Positions 16,542 through 25,071 of a DNA stretch of 34,462 nt are shown here, piece by piece. This DNA is from Avichristensenella sp031550095 (GTDB lineage: Bacteria; Bacillota; Clostridia; Christensenellales; Aristaeellaceae). How positions within the stretch are numbered: position 1 is the stretch's first letter; each line of letters begins with the position of its first letter. The position numbers and the translations under genes were made by a program. Where the stretch lies: the NCBI GenBank assembly GCA_031550095.1, contig JAVBOX010000113.1:1-34462 (forward strand), in the 5' to 3' direction. The notes below the pieces were generated by a model. That model was not told the origin of the DNA, ran no database searches, and saw nothing but the letters and a program-made list of their open reading frames with translations.

Positions 16542-16592
16542 TATCCACTTGCGCCAGAGACCGCAAAATTTGGTATAGGGCACAATCCGAAG

Positions 16593-16640
16593 GCCTGCCG
16601 AAGAGCCATCACTCCGGCTTTTAGGCAGGCTCTTCTTATT
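16593..16640 (+). terminator. Hairpin with T-rich tail between binding protein and permease
   Basis: GCCTGCC (16593-16599) pairs with GGCAGGC (16624-16630), with an inner AGCC/GGCT pairing, followed by TCTTCTTATT. A partial terminator at this position commonly makes binding-protein mRNA more abundant than permease mRNA. The inner bulges make it imperfect. Confidence 0.6.
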
Positions 16641-16662
16641 ACGTGCGGGACGGGGGAAGTCT

Positions 16663-17547
16663 ATGCCAGCAACATACTACGCCCAACAATTCTTCAACGG
16701 GATTTCCAAGGGAAGCGTCTATGCGCTAATCGCTGTGGGCTTTGCCCTGATCTTCAGCGTGCTGAAATTTTCAAACTTTGCCCATGGCGGTTTGATCAGC
16801 GTTTGCGCGTTTGTAGGATATTTCTTTTATACGGTCTTTCGTTTGGGAGCGGTGCTCTCGGTGGTGCTGACGGCGATTATCGGCGCGGGGCTTGGTGTCG
16901 CCGTGGATACGGTCGCGTTCCGCCGGTTACGAAAAAAGGCCAGCGGCAAGATATACTATTTCATCAGTTCCATCACCTGCAGCATTTTGCTTTCAAACCT
17001 GCTAACCCTCCAGTTTGGTTCCACGTTCTACACGATTCCGCCCTTCTTTGAGAAACAGACCTTTAAATTCCTGGGCGTGATCATCGTCAAGATGAACATG
17101 CTGATGATGGGAGTTTCCATTGTGCTGCTCATCGCGCTGATGGCGCTCCTGAACCGGACGAAGCTGGGGCTTTCCATCCGCGTCTCCTCCATGGATCGGG
17201 ATACGGCGATGCTCATGGGCATCAACCCGGACATGGTTATTCTGGCAACCTTTTTAATCGCCGGAGCGCTAGCGGGGGTGAGCGGCATTTTCTTTGGCTC
17301 CACCTATACGGTGACGCCATTCATCGGCAACATTGCCGTGAAAGGCTTCGTGGCATCGGTCATCGGCGGCCTGGGTTCCCTGCCGGGCGCCATTATCGGC
17401 GCGTTGCTGCTTGGCATCATAGAGGTGATTCTCACGGTTATTTTTGGGGACTTGATTACACCGGCCATCATCTTCGTGCTGGCGCTGCTCTTCCTTCTGG
17501 TTCGGCCGGAAGGCATTTCCGGCAAATACGTCAGCGAAAAGGCGTAA
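16663..17547 (+). CDS. Liv-type ABC transporter permease (LivH-like)
   Basis: A 294-residue integral membrane protein with about eight hydrophobic helices. The start MPATYYAQQFFNGISKGSVY and the following VGFALIFSVLKFSNFAHG match the LivH branch, as does the later GFVASVIGGLGSLPGAIIGA loop, which contacts the ATPase. It follows the hairpin after the binding-protein gene, with GGGGGAAG before the ATG, and is 14 bases upstream of the second permease. It would form the membrane channel as a heterodimer with that protein. Confidence 0.92.
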   Translation: MPATYYAQQFFNGISKGSVYALIAVGFALIFSVLKFSNFAHGGLISVCAFVGYFFYTVFRLGAVLSVVLTAIIGAGLGVAVDTVAFRRLRKKASGKIYYFISSITCSILLSNLLTLQFGSTFYTIPPFFEKQTFKFLGVIIVKMNMLMMGVSIVLLIALMALLNRTKLGLSIRVSSMDRDTAMLMGINPDMVILATFLIAGALAGVSGIFFGSTYTVTPFIGNIAVKGFVASVIGGLGSLPGAIIGALLLGIIEVILTVIFGDLITPAIIFVLALLFLLVRPEGISGKYVSEKA

Positions 17548-17561
17548 GGGAGGAAGGCCGT

Positions 17562-18440
17562 ATGAGCGACTATATTTCCTATCTGGTGCAGGGCACTTGC
17601 ATCGCCATCATCGGGGTGGTGAGCATCTTTCCCCTATCGGGCATGACGGGCCTTTTTTCCTTCGGTCAGGCGGCGTATATGTCCGTCGGCGCCTATGTGG
17701 CGGGGGTTTTGGCGCTGCAAACCAACCTCCCCTCCCTCCTGTGCTTCCCGGCGGGAATACTGGCGTCAGGCGTCGTTGCCCTCATTGTGGGCTTTCCCTG
17801 TCTGAGGCTGCGGCGAGATTATTTCTCGCTCATGTCCCTATATTTGGGCGAGGCCATCACCGCTGTCATCAAGAAATTCAGCGCGGTCACCGGCGGAGCG
17901 GGCGGCATCAGCAACATTCCCCACGCCGTCGGCCTTGAGACGATCGTCATCAGCACCATCCTCTGCATTGGACTGGTGGCTGCCTTCAAGGTCTCTCGCT
18001 TTGGCCGCATCAGCCTGGCCATCAAGACGGATGAGCTGGCGGCCAAATCCTTCGGCATCAATGTCTTTGCCCACAAGCTGAAAGTCTATGTGTTTACCTC
18101 CATGATCGCCGGGTTTGCAGGGGTTCTGTACGCGTTTTACCTCACCTACCTGGATCCAAGCCTTTTTGGCTGGACCCGTTCCAGCGAATGGCTTATCTAC
18201 CTGTCCTTCGGCGGTGTCAACAGCCTCACCGGCTCGGTGTTGTTTACCGCCGTGCTGACGCTCCTGCCCGAGGTATTCCGTTTTGCCAGCCAGGCCCGCA
18301 TCATCCTGTACTGCGTGCTCATTTTGCTGGTGATTAACTTCCGTCCGGAAGGCGTAATGGGAGAGTTTGAGCTGAGCTTTGGTCGAATTGCCGCGTGGAC
18401 GCGGAGAAGGGGGCGAGACAAGCATGCTCCTGAAGCTTGA
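17562..18440 (+). CDS. Liv-type ABC transporter permease (LivM-like)
   Basis: A 292-residue membrane protein with many hydrophobic helices. Family marks are GLFSFGQAAYMSVGAYVAG near residue 30 and the GRISLAIKTDELAAKSFGIN segment, the equivalent of the LivM ATPase-coupling loop. It is preceded by GGGAGGAAGG and its 3' end overlaps the next gene by 17 bases. Partner of the LivH-like permease. Confidence 0.92.
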   Translation: MSDYISYLVQGTCIAIIGVVSIFPLSGMTGLFSFGQAAYMSVGAYVAGVLALQTNLPSLLCFPAGILASGVVALIVGFPCLRLRRDYFSLMSLYLGEAITAVIKKFSAVTGGAGGISNIPHAVGLETIVISTILCIGLVAAFKVSRFGRISLAIKTDELAAKSFGINVFAHKLKVYVFTSMIAGFAGVLYAFYLTYLDPSLFGWTRSSEWLIYLSFGGVNSLTGSVLFTAVLTLLPEVFRFASQARIILYCVLILLVINFRPEGVMGEFELSFGRIAAWTRRRGRDKHAPEA

Positions 18441-19203
18441 AAATGTGGTGAAGCGATTCGGCGGAAACACAGCGGTGAATGGCTTTTCCATGTCGATGCG
18501 AGAAGGTGAGATCGTCGGTATCATCGGGCCAAATGGCGCGGGCAAAACGACCATCTTCAACTTAATCTCGGGTATCTATCCTATAGATCAAGGCGAAATT
18601 GAGCTGGAGGGGGAAAGCCTTCTGAGCATTCCTCAGGAGCTGCGGGCGAAGCGCGGCATCGGCAGGACGTTTCAGAACATCCGGCTGTTTCCCACGCTGA
18701 ATGTGTTGAGCAACGTCAAGATTTCTTTTGACCAGAAGCCAACATATTCGATGATGGAAGCAGTCCTGCGCCTGCCCAGAGCCATACGCTCCGACCGGAA
18801 TACCACTCGGGAAGCGTTGGAGTGTTTGGAGTTGGTAGGCCTAACCCGCTATAAAAACGACAAGCCCGAAAACCTGCCCTATGGCTTGCAGAGAAGACTA
18901 GAAATGGCCCGGGCTTTGGCGCTAAAACCCAAGGTTTTCATGCTGGACGAGCCAGCTGCCGGCCTGAACCCGGACGAGTGCATGGAGCTTGTGCGCTTTC
19001 TGAAGGCGCTCATCGCCAGGGAAAAAATGGGCATTCTCATCATCGAACACCGAATGGACGTCATCATGAACCTCTGTGACCGAATCTATGTGCAGGATTT
19101 TGGCACCAACATCGCGGTAGGCACCCCCGAGGAAATTCAGCGGAATCCCAAGGTGCTATCCGCCTATCTGGGAGGAAACGAAGATGCTGCTCAGCGCCAG
19201 TAA
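18424..19203 (+). CDS. Liv-type ABC transporter ATPase (LivG-like)
   Basis: A 259-residue ATPase. Walker A is GPNGAGKT (35-42), the signature region is the LivG-type NLPYGLQRRLEMARAL rather than a canonical LSGGQ, and Walker B is VFMLDEPAAGLNP. The segment RTFQNIRLFPTLNVL is the usual Q-loop stretch. The ATG at 18424 is chosen over an upstream one because it leaves only a 17-base overlap with livM and places the canonical LLKLENVVKRFGG at the N-terminus. Confidence 0.94.
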   Translation: MLLKLENVVKRFGGNTAVNGFSMSMREGEIVGIIGPNGAGKTTIFNLISGIYPIDQGEIELEGESLLSIPQELRAKRGIGRTFQNIRLFPTLNVLSNVKISFDQKPTYSMMEAVLRLPRAIRSDRNTTREALECLELVGLTRYKNDKPENLPYGLQRRLEMARALALKPKVFMLDEPAAGLNPDECMELVRFLKALIAREKMGILIIEHRMDVIMNLCDRIYVQDFGTNIAVGTPEEIQRNPKVLSAYLGGNEDAAQRQ

Positions 19204-19900
19204 CCTCTTTTTGAATTATGGAAAGACAGAGGCTTTGAAGGATGTCTCCTTCCAGGTGGAGCAGGGCCAGATTGTCAGCATCATCGGGGCCAACGGCGCT
19301 GGAAAGAGCAGCTTACTCAAGAGCATCGCGGGCTTGGAGCATTGCCAGAGGGGGACCGTTCAGTTTTTGGATAAACCTTTGCCCAGCGCCGCTTACCGGG
19401 TGGCGAGGCTTGGCGTAATTCTAGTCCCGGAAGGCCGCCGGGTCTTTTCGGAGCTCAGCGTGGAGGAAAATCTTCGGGTAGGCGGTTATCTGCTGCGAGA
19501 CAAGGATGAACTGGAATCGCTGCGCGTGAAGCAATATGCTTTGTTTCCCCAGCTGGAATCCCGCAGAAAGCAGCCCGGAGGAACCCTGTCCGGCGGCGAG
19601 CAGCAGATGCTTGCCATCGCGCGGGCGATGATGTCCAAGCCCCGCCTACTGCTGCTGGATGAGCCTTCCCTCGGATTAGCTCCCCTGGTCATTCAGGATG
19701 TTTTTAGAACCGTCGCCAAAATTCGGGATGAGGGGGTCACCGTGCTGCTGGTGGAACAGAACGCCCAGAAGGCGTTGGAAATCGCGGATTTTGCCGTCGT
19801 GCTGGAAAATGGCCGGGTACGCAAAACAGGGCAAGGCAAGGCGCTCCTGGGGGATCCGGAGATTGTGGAGGCCTATTTGGGAAGGAAGCAAACTCAGTAA
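19184..19900 (+). CDS. Liv-type ABC transporter ATPase (LivF-like)
   Basis: A 238-residue ATPase with Walker A GANGAGKS (35-42), signature LSGGEQQMLAIARA and Walker B LLLLDEPSLGLAP. The segment VPEGRRVFSELSVEENL is typical of LivF. It overlaps the LivG-like gene by 20 bases and has GGAGG before the ATG. It completes the five-gene importer. Confidence 0.95.
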   Translation: MLLSASNLFLNYGKTEALKDVSFQVEQGQIVSIIGANGAGKSSLLKSIAGLEHCQRGTVQFLDKPLPSAAYRVARLGVILVPEGRRVFSELSVEENLRVGGYLLRDKDELESLRVKQYALFPQLESRRKQPGGTLSGGEQQMLAIARAMMSKPRLLLLDEPSLGLAPLVIQDVFRTVAKIRDEGVTVLLVEQNAQKALEIADFAVVLENGRVRKTGQGKALLGDPEIVEAYLGRKQTQ

Positions 19901-19936
19901 CGAAAAGAAAAAGCGTATAAAGGAGATAAGACCGAT

Positions 19937-20716
19937 ATGCACCTTGCGCAGATCAAGATCGATACGCTCAACATTAGGATCTATGGAAGCCGGAGCGAAA
20001 TGGGCGAGGCAGCCGCCAAGGATGCGGCGGCCTGCATCCAACAGGTTATTGCGGAAAAAGGAGAGGCAAATATCATCTTCGCCGCGGCTCCCTCCCAGAA
20101 TGAGTTTTTACAGTCTTTGTTTCAAAAGCCAATCGATTGGGCGCGGGTGAATGCCCTGCACATGGATGAATACATCGGGTTATCCCCCGATGCGCCCCAG
20201 GGGTTTGGAAACTTTTTGCGAAGAACCCTCTTTGACCATGTGCCCCTTAAGTCGATTTCATATATCGCTTTTCCGGGCTTGAGCGCTCAGGAGATGACAA
20301 GCCGATATACCAGAATACTGGCCATCTATCCTCCGGACATCGTGTGCATGGGCATTGGGGAAAATGGGCATATCGCCTTCAACGACCCCGGGGAGGCGGA
20401 CTTTGCGGATCCCGTTCCGGTGAAGGTGGTAAACCTGGACACCGCATGCCGTCAACAGCAGGTTAATGACGGATGCTTCTCCTCCTTTTGCGAAGTGCCC
20501 AAGCAGGCCATTACATTGACCATTCCAACCCTGGTTCAGGTTCCCCATGTGCTGTGCATCGTGCCCGGAGCGGCAAAGGCCAACGCCCTGCGAGACGCGG
20601 CGTACGGCCCCATTACGGAAGCATGCCCCGCCAGCATATTGCGCAGGAAAAAAGACGCTATGCTCTACACCGAAACGGAAGGCGGCAAGTACCTATCCGA
20701 AATGTTTCAGAGGTGA
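19937..20716 (+). CDS. NagB-like sugar-phosphate isomerase/deaminase, divergent
   Basis: A 259-residue protein of the glucosamine-6-phosphate deaminase / 6-phosphogluconolactonase superfamily. HMDEYIGL (D77, E78) and GIGENGHIAFNDPG (H145) align with the E. coli NagB active site, where Asp72 and His143 lie. The N-terminal phosphate-binding loop, usually a TGxTP type, is replaced here by AAAPSQNEFL. At the position of NagB Glu148 there is D150. True NagB activity is therefore uncertain; a related aldose/ketose or lactone reaction is possible. A strong AAAGGAGA site lies before the ATG, 36 bases after the ATPase gene. Confidence 0.82.
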   Translation: MHLAQIKIDTLNIRIYGSRSEMGEAAAKDAAACIQQVIAEKGEANIIFAAAPSQNEFLQSLFQKPIDWARVNALHMDEYIGLSPDAPQGFGNFLRRTLFDHVPLKSISYIAFPGLSAQEMTSRYTRILAIYPPDIVCMGIGENGHIAFNDPGEADFADPVPVKVVNLDTACRQQQVNDGCFSSFCEVPKQAITLTIPTLVQVPHVLCIVPGAAKANALRDAAYGPITEACPASILRRKKDAMLYTETEGGKYLSEMFQR

Positions 20717-20720
20717 ATTC

Positions 20721-21791
20721 ATGAAAAAAGTAAGAGTTTTGCTCGTCGGCTCGGGATTCGCAGCAGGACTTCATATGGAAGGCTACAAACGGGCAGGCGG
20801 TGTGGAAATTGCCGCCATCTGCAGCACAATGCCGGACCAGATCTCGGCGCTTAAAGCCAAGTATGCGCTGGCGGATTTTCAAACCTTCACCGATTACGCT
20901 GAGGCGATCCGGCAGGTGGACTGTGATTTGGTGGATGTCTGCGTGCCCAACCACCTCCACTATGAGGTGTGCATGGCGGCGCTGGAGAAGGGCCGCAATG
21001 TGATCTGCGAGAAGCCGCTTGCCACAACAGTCGCCCATGGCCGGGAAATGAATGAAAAGGCCGTTGCAATGGGCAGACACATCTATTACGCGGAGGACTG
21101 GCTTTTCGCTCCCGCGATCCTGCGAGCCATGGAAATTATGGAAGAAGACGCTTTGGGCCGGATCTGTTACATGAGGGCCAGAGAGTGCCATTCCGGTTCC
21201 CACAACCCCCTGAACCTTTCCATCGCTTTGTGCGGCGGCGGCGCCATGATGAACCTGGGCATTCATCCCCTGGGGCTGATGCTGGCCCTGAAGCGCCACG
21301 ATTGGCTGGAACTGACCGCTATGGGTTCCTTAGGCGGAGAGAAAAACCACATTCATAAAGCCTGCGAAGGAGAGGATCTGGCCGCCTGCTTTATCACTTT
21401 TGGAGATGGTTCCAGTGCGCTGATTGAGGCGAACTATGTGGCCACAGGCGGCATGGAGGATTGCTTGGATTTCTATGGGGATAAAGGCTGCCTCCATTTA
21501 AACCTGAACCATGAAGGGCCCATTTCCTGTTTTTCCATTCCGGGCCTTCAATACACCGTGGAAAAAGCGGAGGTCACCACAGGCTGGAGCCATCCCGCGT
21601 TTGACGAGATGTACACGCTGGGTTATACTGGCGAAATCGCCCATTTCGTAGCTTGCTGCCGGGAGGATGTGGACGCCAAGTTCGGCATGCGGGGCCAAGA
21701 CGGGCTGGAATACCTGGAGACCTTGCAATCCATCTACCAATCCATGAGGGAAGGCCGAAAAGTCGTAAATCCGAGGAGGAATTCCAAGTGA
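20721..21791 (+). CDS. Gfo/Idh/MocA-family oxidoreductase
   Basis: A 356-residue NAD(P)-dependent oxidoreductase. The Rossmann start is VRVLLVGSGFAAGLHMEGY, followed by DVCVPNHLHYEVCMAALEKG, then the family lysine in VICEKPLATT. The C-terminal substrate domain includes CGGGAMMNLGIHPLGLMLAL. The family oxidises or reduces sugar carbons, or removes side groups, and the precise substrate cannot be read from sequence. The ATG at 20721 follows AGAGGTG and lies 4 bases after the previous stop; its own stop overlaps the next start (GTGA). Confidence 0.92.
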   Translation: MKKVRVLLVGSGFAAGLHMEGYKRAGGVEIAAICSTMPDQISALKAKYALADFQTFTDYAEAIRQVDCDLVDVCVPNHLHYEVCMAALEKGRNVICEKPLATTVAHGREMNEKAVAMGRHIYYAEDWLFAPAILRAMEIMEEDALGRICYMRARECHSGSHNPLNLSIALCGGGAMMNLGIHPLGLMLALKRHDWLELTAMGSLGGEKNHIHKACEGEDLAACFITFGDGSSALIEANYVATGGMEDCLDFYGDKGCLHLNLNHEGPISCFSIPGLQYTVEKAEVTTGWSHPAFDEMYTLGYTGEIAHFVACCREDVDAKFGMRGQDGLEYLETLQSIYQSMREGRKVVNPRRNSK

Positions 21792-23410
21792 GCCAGGAGC
21801 TTTATTTGCCCGTAAAAGTGGCAAATGTGGAGTTTAAAAACCCTTTCTATGTGGCATCAGGGCCAACGGCGCGGACTGTGGAGCAGTTGCTGGCCATTGA
21901 AAAGGCAGGCTGGGCCGGCGCTTGCCTAAAGCTGGCCATTGATCCGGCGCCCTACATCAACCGCTATCCCCGGTACATGATCTTTGAGCAATACGACGCC
22001 TTGGGCTTCACAGCGGAAAAGCGCCTGAAGTTTACTGATGCCCTTCAGATCGTGAAGGAAGCCAAAAGGCACCTGACGGATCTGGTGCTGATGGTGAACA
22101 TCACCTACGCGGGGGATGATGACGAAACCGGCTGGATTAAAATGTCCCAGGCCTTTTGTGAGGCGGGGGCGGACATCATCGAGCTGAACATGTGCTGTCC
22201 CAACATGTCCTTTAACGTGGAAACCACCAGCGGCGGCTCCGAAAAGCCCGTCAAGCAGACGGGCGCCAGCATTGGCCGATATCCCGCCCAAGTGGCGCAA
22301 GTGGTTCGCGCCATCAAGAAGTCCATCGAGAAGCCCTTGGTGGTCAAGCTTTGCGGCGAGGGCGGCATGATCGGCTACTCTGCCAGGGCGGCGGCGCTGG
22401 CAGGGGCGGACGGGGTCAGCGGCAGCGGCAACCGGCTTGGCATGCCTCCCATTGATCTGGAAAACCCGGGCAAGGCCCTTTATCACCTGCAGGAAGAAAT
22501 CAGCATGACCTGCTTCAACGGTGGCTGGCTTAAGCCTGTCGCCCAACGGGACACCTATGAAATGCGCAAGATTGCTGGACCCAACGTAGCCATTTTTGCC
22601 ACCGGCGCCATCCGCTCTGCCAAGGATGCTATTGAGATGGCCATGTGCGGCGGCGACCTGGCGGGCATCTGCACGGAAACCCTCATCCGGGGTTATAACT
22701 TTATTGAGGATATTATCCGGGAAACCAAGGTGTGGCTCAATGGCCATGGTTACGAGCGGTACGCCGACGTTCGGGACATTTTGGTGCCCGCTGTCAAGAC
22801 GGCCACGGAGCTAACCCTTTACGATGGATACGCGGAAGTGAAGGATCCTTCTTTGATAGCCCCCTGCAACGCCGCGTGCCCGTTGGGAATCCCCGTTCAG
22901 TCGGTGCTCCGGGCTGTTTCAAAGGGCGACTGGAAGCGGGCTGCGGAATTGTCCGCCAACGCGCCCTGCAGCTCCTGTGAGGCCCTGTGCGAACAAGCCT
23001 GCGCCATTGGGCGGATCAATCAGACCATCTCCATCCAGGGCGTTCTGGCGTTTGCCGCCGAAAAAGCGAGGGAAATGCACATCCTGGCCAAGCGGCTGCC
23101 AAAGCTCGACAAGGCCAAGGTTAACCCAGCCTCCAACATTCTCAAATGGCGGAAAATTGACCTGACCGCTCACCGGGCAAAGCAGATCGCTGACGAGGCA
23201 ACCGCCATTCTGGAAAGCAACCGCTGCCAGCGCTGCGGCTGCGGCGAAGGCTGTGCAAAATGCAAGGAACTCTGCTGCGAGTTCGCCATTGAGCTGGATG
23301 ACGCCAAGCAAATCGTCATCGATCCGGAAAAATGCGTGGCATGCGGCATGTGCATGAACCTTTGCCCCAATAAGAACATCGGGATGGTGAACACTGGAGT
23401 TGTGCTTTGA
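21788..23410 (+). CDS. PreA-like flavo-iron-sulfur oxidoreductase (dihydroorotate/dihydropyrimidine dehydrogenase type)
   Basis: A 540-residue protein starting at GTG 21788, preceded by GAGGAGG. Residues 1-335 form an FMN TIM barrel of the dihydroorotate/dihydropyrimidine dehydrogenase type (VANVEFKNPFYVASGPTA; IELNMCCPNMS at 131-141; FATGAIRSAKDAIEM). Residues 355-440 resemble the helical iron-sulfur domain of GltD/PreT (CNAACPLGIPVQ, then CSSCEALCEQAC). Residues 480-497 are cysteine-rich (CQRCGCGEGCAKCKELCC) and 516-526 form one CxxCxxCxxxCP ferredoxin motif. No FAD/NAD(P)H domain is present, so electrons must come from a partner or ferredoxin. Last gene of the operon; substrate unknown. 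Confidence 0.85.
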   Translation: MSQELYLPVKVANVEFKNPFYVASGPTARTVEQLLAIEKAGWAGACLKLAIDPAPYINRYPRYMIFEQYDALGFTAEKRLKFTDALQIVKEAKRHLTDLVLMVNITYAGDDDETGWIKMSQAFCEAGADIIELNMCCPNMSFNVETTSGGSEKPVKQTGASIGRYPAQVAQVVRAIKKSIEKPLVVKLCGEGGMIGYSARAAALAGADGVSGSGNRLGMPPIDLENPGKALYHLQEEISMTCFNGGWLKPVAQRDTYEMRKIAGPNVAIFATGAIRSAKDAIEMAMCGGDLAGICTETLIRGYNFIEDIIRETKVWLNGHGYERYADVRDILVPAVKTATELTLYDGYAEVKDPSLIAPCNAACPLGIPVQSVLRAVSKGDWKRAAELSANAPCSSCEALCEQACAIGRINQTISIQGVLAFAAEKAREMHILAKRLPKLDKAKVNPASNILKWRKIDLTAHRAKQIADEATAILESNRCQRCGCGEGCAKCKELCCEFAIELDDAKQIVIDPEKCVACGMCMNLCPNKNIGMVNTGVVL

Positions 23411-23645
23411 GGGGTTACCAAGCCGGGTGGAGGGGACTGGTCTGTGGGAAATAAAGGGATTTTCAAGGAACCGGAGCCGCGTTCCGTCAGTGACGAAATC
23501 AAGTGTGGCGGAGGTCGGGTTTCATACAGAGCGCACGCGGTGCGCGACAACATAAAACCCTGGATCAAAGCCCTTGACCGAGGTTCGGGGGAGGCGCCCC
23601 TGATCGCCCCCCCTCCTTACCATAACTGCCCCTTCCATGCGCCAC
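23411..23645. other. Intergenic region between convergent operons with hairpins
   Basis: No convincing gene. GCGCACGCGGTGCGC near 23530 forms a small perfect hairpin. GGGGGAGGCG near 23586-23596 can pair imperfectly with the CGCCCCCCC run near 23605-23613. Both operons end here, so these are candidate bidirectional terminators, but neither has a clear T-tract. Confidence 0.35.
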
Positions 23646-24278
23646 TTACTCTCCCACAAAATCCAGCCAGCCGAACCGTTCCGGCACATGGTACTGGGCC
23701 GCGCCTGTAGGAGACCAGGCCAGCAGCACGCGGCCCTGCTGGCTTTGGTCGCAGCGGTATATGTTCATCCGCCAGCTTTCCCCCTGCTTGGGATCATGAT
23801 CTAATCCGTCCAGTGGCAATGCCCAAACGCTGGCGAGCGCACCGGCATCGGCATCATAGCGGGTCTCGGAACGCCACCCTTCGTAGTTCCAGCCCACGTT
23901 TACATCGATGTCCCCGGGGCCGTGATACGCGATGAGGGCGTCGTACTGAACGTTGAATGGGCTGGTTTGCAGCTCCTTGTACTGGCATAGGGACGGCGTA
24001 TCGCAGAGAAAAACCTCCAGGACATCCTGCTTGTACAGGGGATCATCCCGGTTTTGAAACTCGGAGAACACCGCGTCGTCCTCCGCCCAGAACCCAAAGA
24101 AAAGCATCCTCTGCTTTTCATCCAAAAAGACCTTTGCCTTTGTCTCTAAAAAAGGCTTCTCCCCCGTGACTGTGTCGGAAAGGGTCAGGACGGGCAGATC
24201 GTTCCACACCGCCGCGTCAAAGGCCGGAAAGCCCTGGGCATGCCGGATATGGCAGGCATATCGGTCACAGGACACCAT
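23646..24278 (-). CDS. CBM9-like carbohydrate-binding domain protein
   Basis: A 210-residue protein made of one CBM9-type beta-sandwich (DOMON-like). WNDLPVLTLSD near the start, FFGFWAEDDAVFSEF, the DVLEVFL strand, DALIAYHGPGDIDVNVGWNYEGW and a C-terminal WLDFVGE are typical of the CBM9-like group attached to glycosidases. It has no signal peptide and no linked catalytic domain, so a cytoplasmic carbohydrate-handling role is inferred. The ATG at 24278 is chosen: GGGAGGTG lies upstream and the overlap with the rraA-like gene is only 14 bases. Last gene of the minus-strand cluster. Confidence 0.75.
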   Translation of the reverse strand: MVSCDRYACHIRHAQGFPAFDAAVWNDLPVLTLSDTVTGEKPFLETKAKVFLDEKQRMLFFGFWAEDDAVFSEFQNRDDPLYKQDVLEVFLCDTPSLCQYKELQTSPFNVQYDALIAYHGPGDIDVNVGWNYEGWRSETRYDADAGALASVWALPLDGLDHDPKQGESWRMNIYRCDQSQQGRVLLAWSPTGAAQYHVPERFGWLDFVGE

Positions 24279-24924
24279 ATTTTTCGAACACCTCCCGCAA
24301 GAGCCTGCCCTCCAAGAGCTCGTCCCGGGTATGATTTTCTTTTTCGACCTTTTCAAGGGCCAGCTCAAAGACCTGTTCAAACCGATCCTTGGGAATGACG
24401 CATACCCCATCGGCATCGCCAAAGATGACATCGCCGGGGGATACGCGGATATCGCCGCACTCCACAACGCAGTCGTACTCTACCACCTTGCCCCGGCCTC
24501 GGGAGTCCACCGGCTTGCAGCCCGTGCAGAACACGGGGAAGCCCAGTTCCCGAATTTTCTTCGTATCCCGGATGAGGCCGTCCACAATGGCGCCGCGGCC
24601 ACCCCGCATTTTAGCCGCCGTGGAGAGAAGCTCTCCCCAAACGCCGTTGTTCACCGAACGGTTGGTGCAGACCACCGCTACTTCGCCGGGCTTTATGCTG
24701 TCCAGGGAGGCGATTTCCACATCATAGGTGTCCTCGTGGACGTAATAGACATCCACAGCCAGGATGGTTTTGGCCCGTCCCGCCACCGCTCTTGTTACAT
24801 CCAGTGGGCGAAGGCGCTCGTTCATGGCTTGGTCGCGCAGCCCCAGCTCGTCCATCACATCGCAGAGTACGCCGCTATACAGCCTTTTCTCCATGATCTC
24901 AAACCGATCCAAATCGTTCATCAT
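24265..24924 (-). CDS. RraA-like aldolase/decarboxylase family protein
   Basis: A 219-residue protein of the RraA / 4-hydroxy-4-methyl-2-oxoglutarate aldolase superfamily. Marks are YSGVLCDVMDELG near the start, GVWGELLSTAAKMRGG and the conserved GAIVDGLIRDTKKI, in which the R and D belong to the active site. It ends with SPGDVIFGDADGVCVIP. Members cleave 2-keto acids to pyruvate or decarboxylate oxaloacetate; others bind RNase E, which is unlikely here. Starts at 24924 or 24921 (ATGATG), with AAAGGA upstream. In this cluster it could perform the final aldol cleavage of a 2-keto-3-deoxy sugar acid, which is an inference. Confidence 0.88.
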   Translation of the reverse strand: MMNDLDRFEIMEKRLYSGVLCDVMDELGLRDQAMNERLRPLDVTRAVAGRAKTILAVDVYYVHEDTYDVEIASLDSIKPGEVAVVCTNRSVNNGVWGELLSTAAKMRGGRGAIVDGLIRDTKKIRELGFPVFCTGCKPVDSRGRGKVVEYDCVVECGDIRVSPGDVIFGDADGVCVIPKDRFEQVFELALEKVEKENHTRDELLEGRLLREVFEKYGVL

Positions 24925-24940
24925 ATGACTATTCCTTTCG

Positions 24941-24970
24941 GGCGCCAACGAGATATGAAGCAGGTTGGCG
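24941..24970. repeat. Inverted repeat in the leader of the rraA-like gene
   Basis: GCGCCAAC (24941-24948) and GTTGGCGC (24963-24970) are perfectly complementary, with 14 bases between. The repeat ends 16 bases before the start codon. It could fold in mRNA as a leader hairpin or serve as an operator. Confidence 0.5.
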
Positions 24971-25034
24971 CATTGAGATAGAAAGGGGTTACGAGGGGGG
25001 GTATACCATACTTTTGGTGATTCGCAGGCGTGTG

Positions 25035-25060
25035 GATGATTTGGCCTTTCTCAAATCATC
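25035..25060. repeat. Inverted repeat next to the MITE-like element
   Basis: GATGATTTG (25035-25043) and CAAATCATC (25052-25060) form a perfect 9-bp stem with an 8-base loop. No T-tract follows on either strand, so a terminator is not supported. It lies 11 bases outside the left end of the MITE-like element. Confidence 0.5.
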
Positions 25061-25071
25061 GCTCCAAGCCC

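Noticed and set aside
15630..16583. Long minus-strand frame opposite the Liv-type binding protein
   Set aside because: Low-complexity Gly/Val/Asp-rich translation with no domain; it is a shadow of the plus-strand gene.
23444..23710. Small plus-strand frame after the PreA-like gene
   Set aside because: No recognisable domain, proline-rich tail, and it overlaps the 3' end of the CBM9-like gene.
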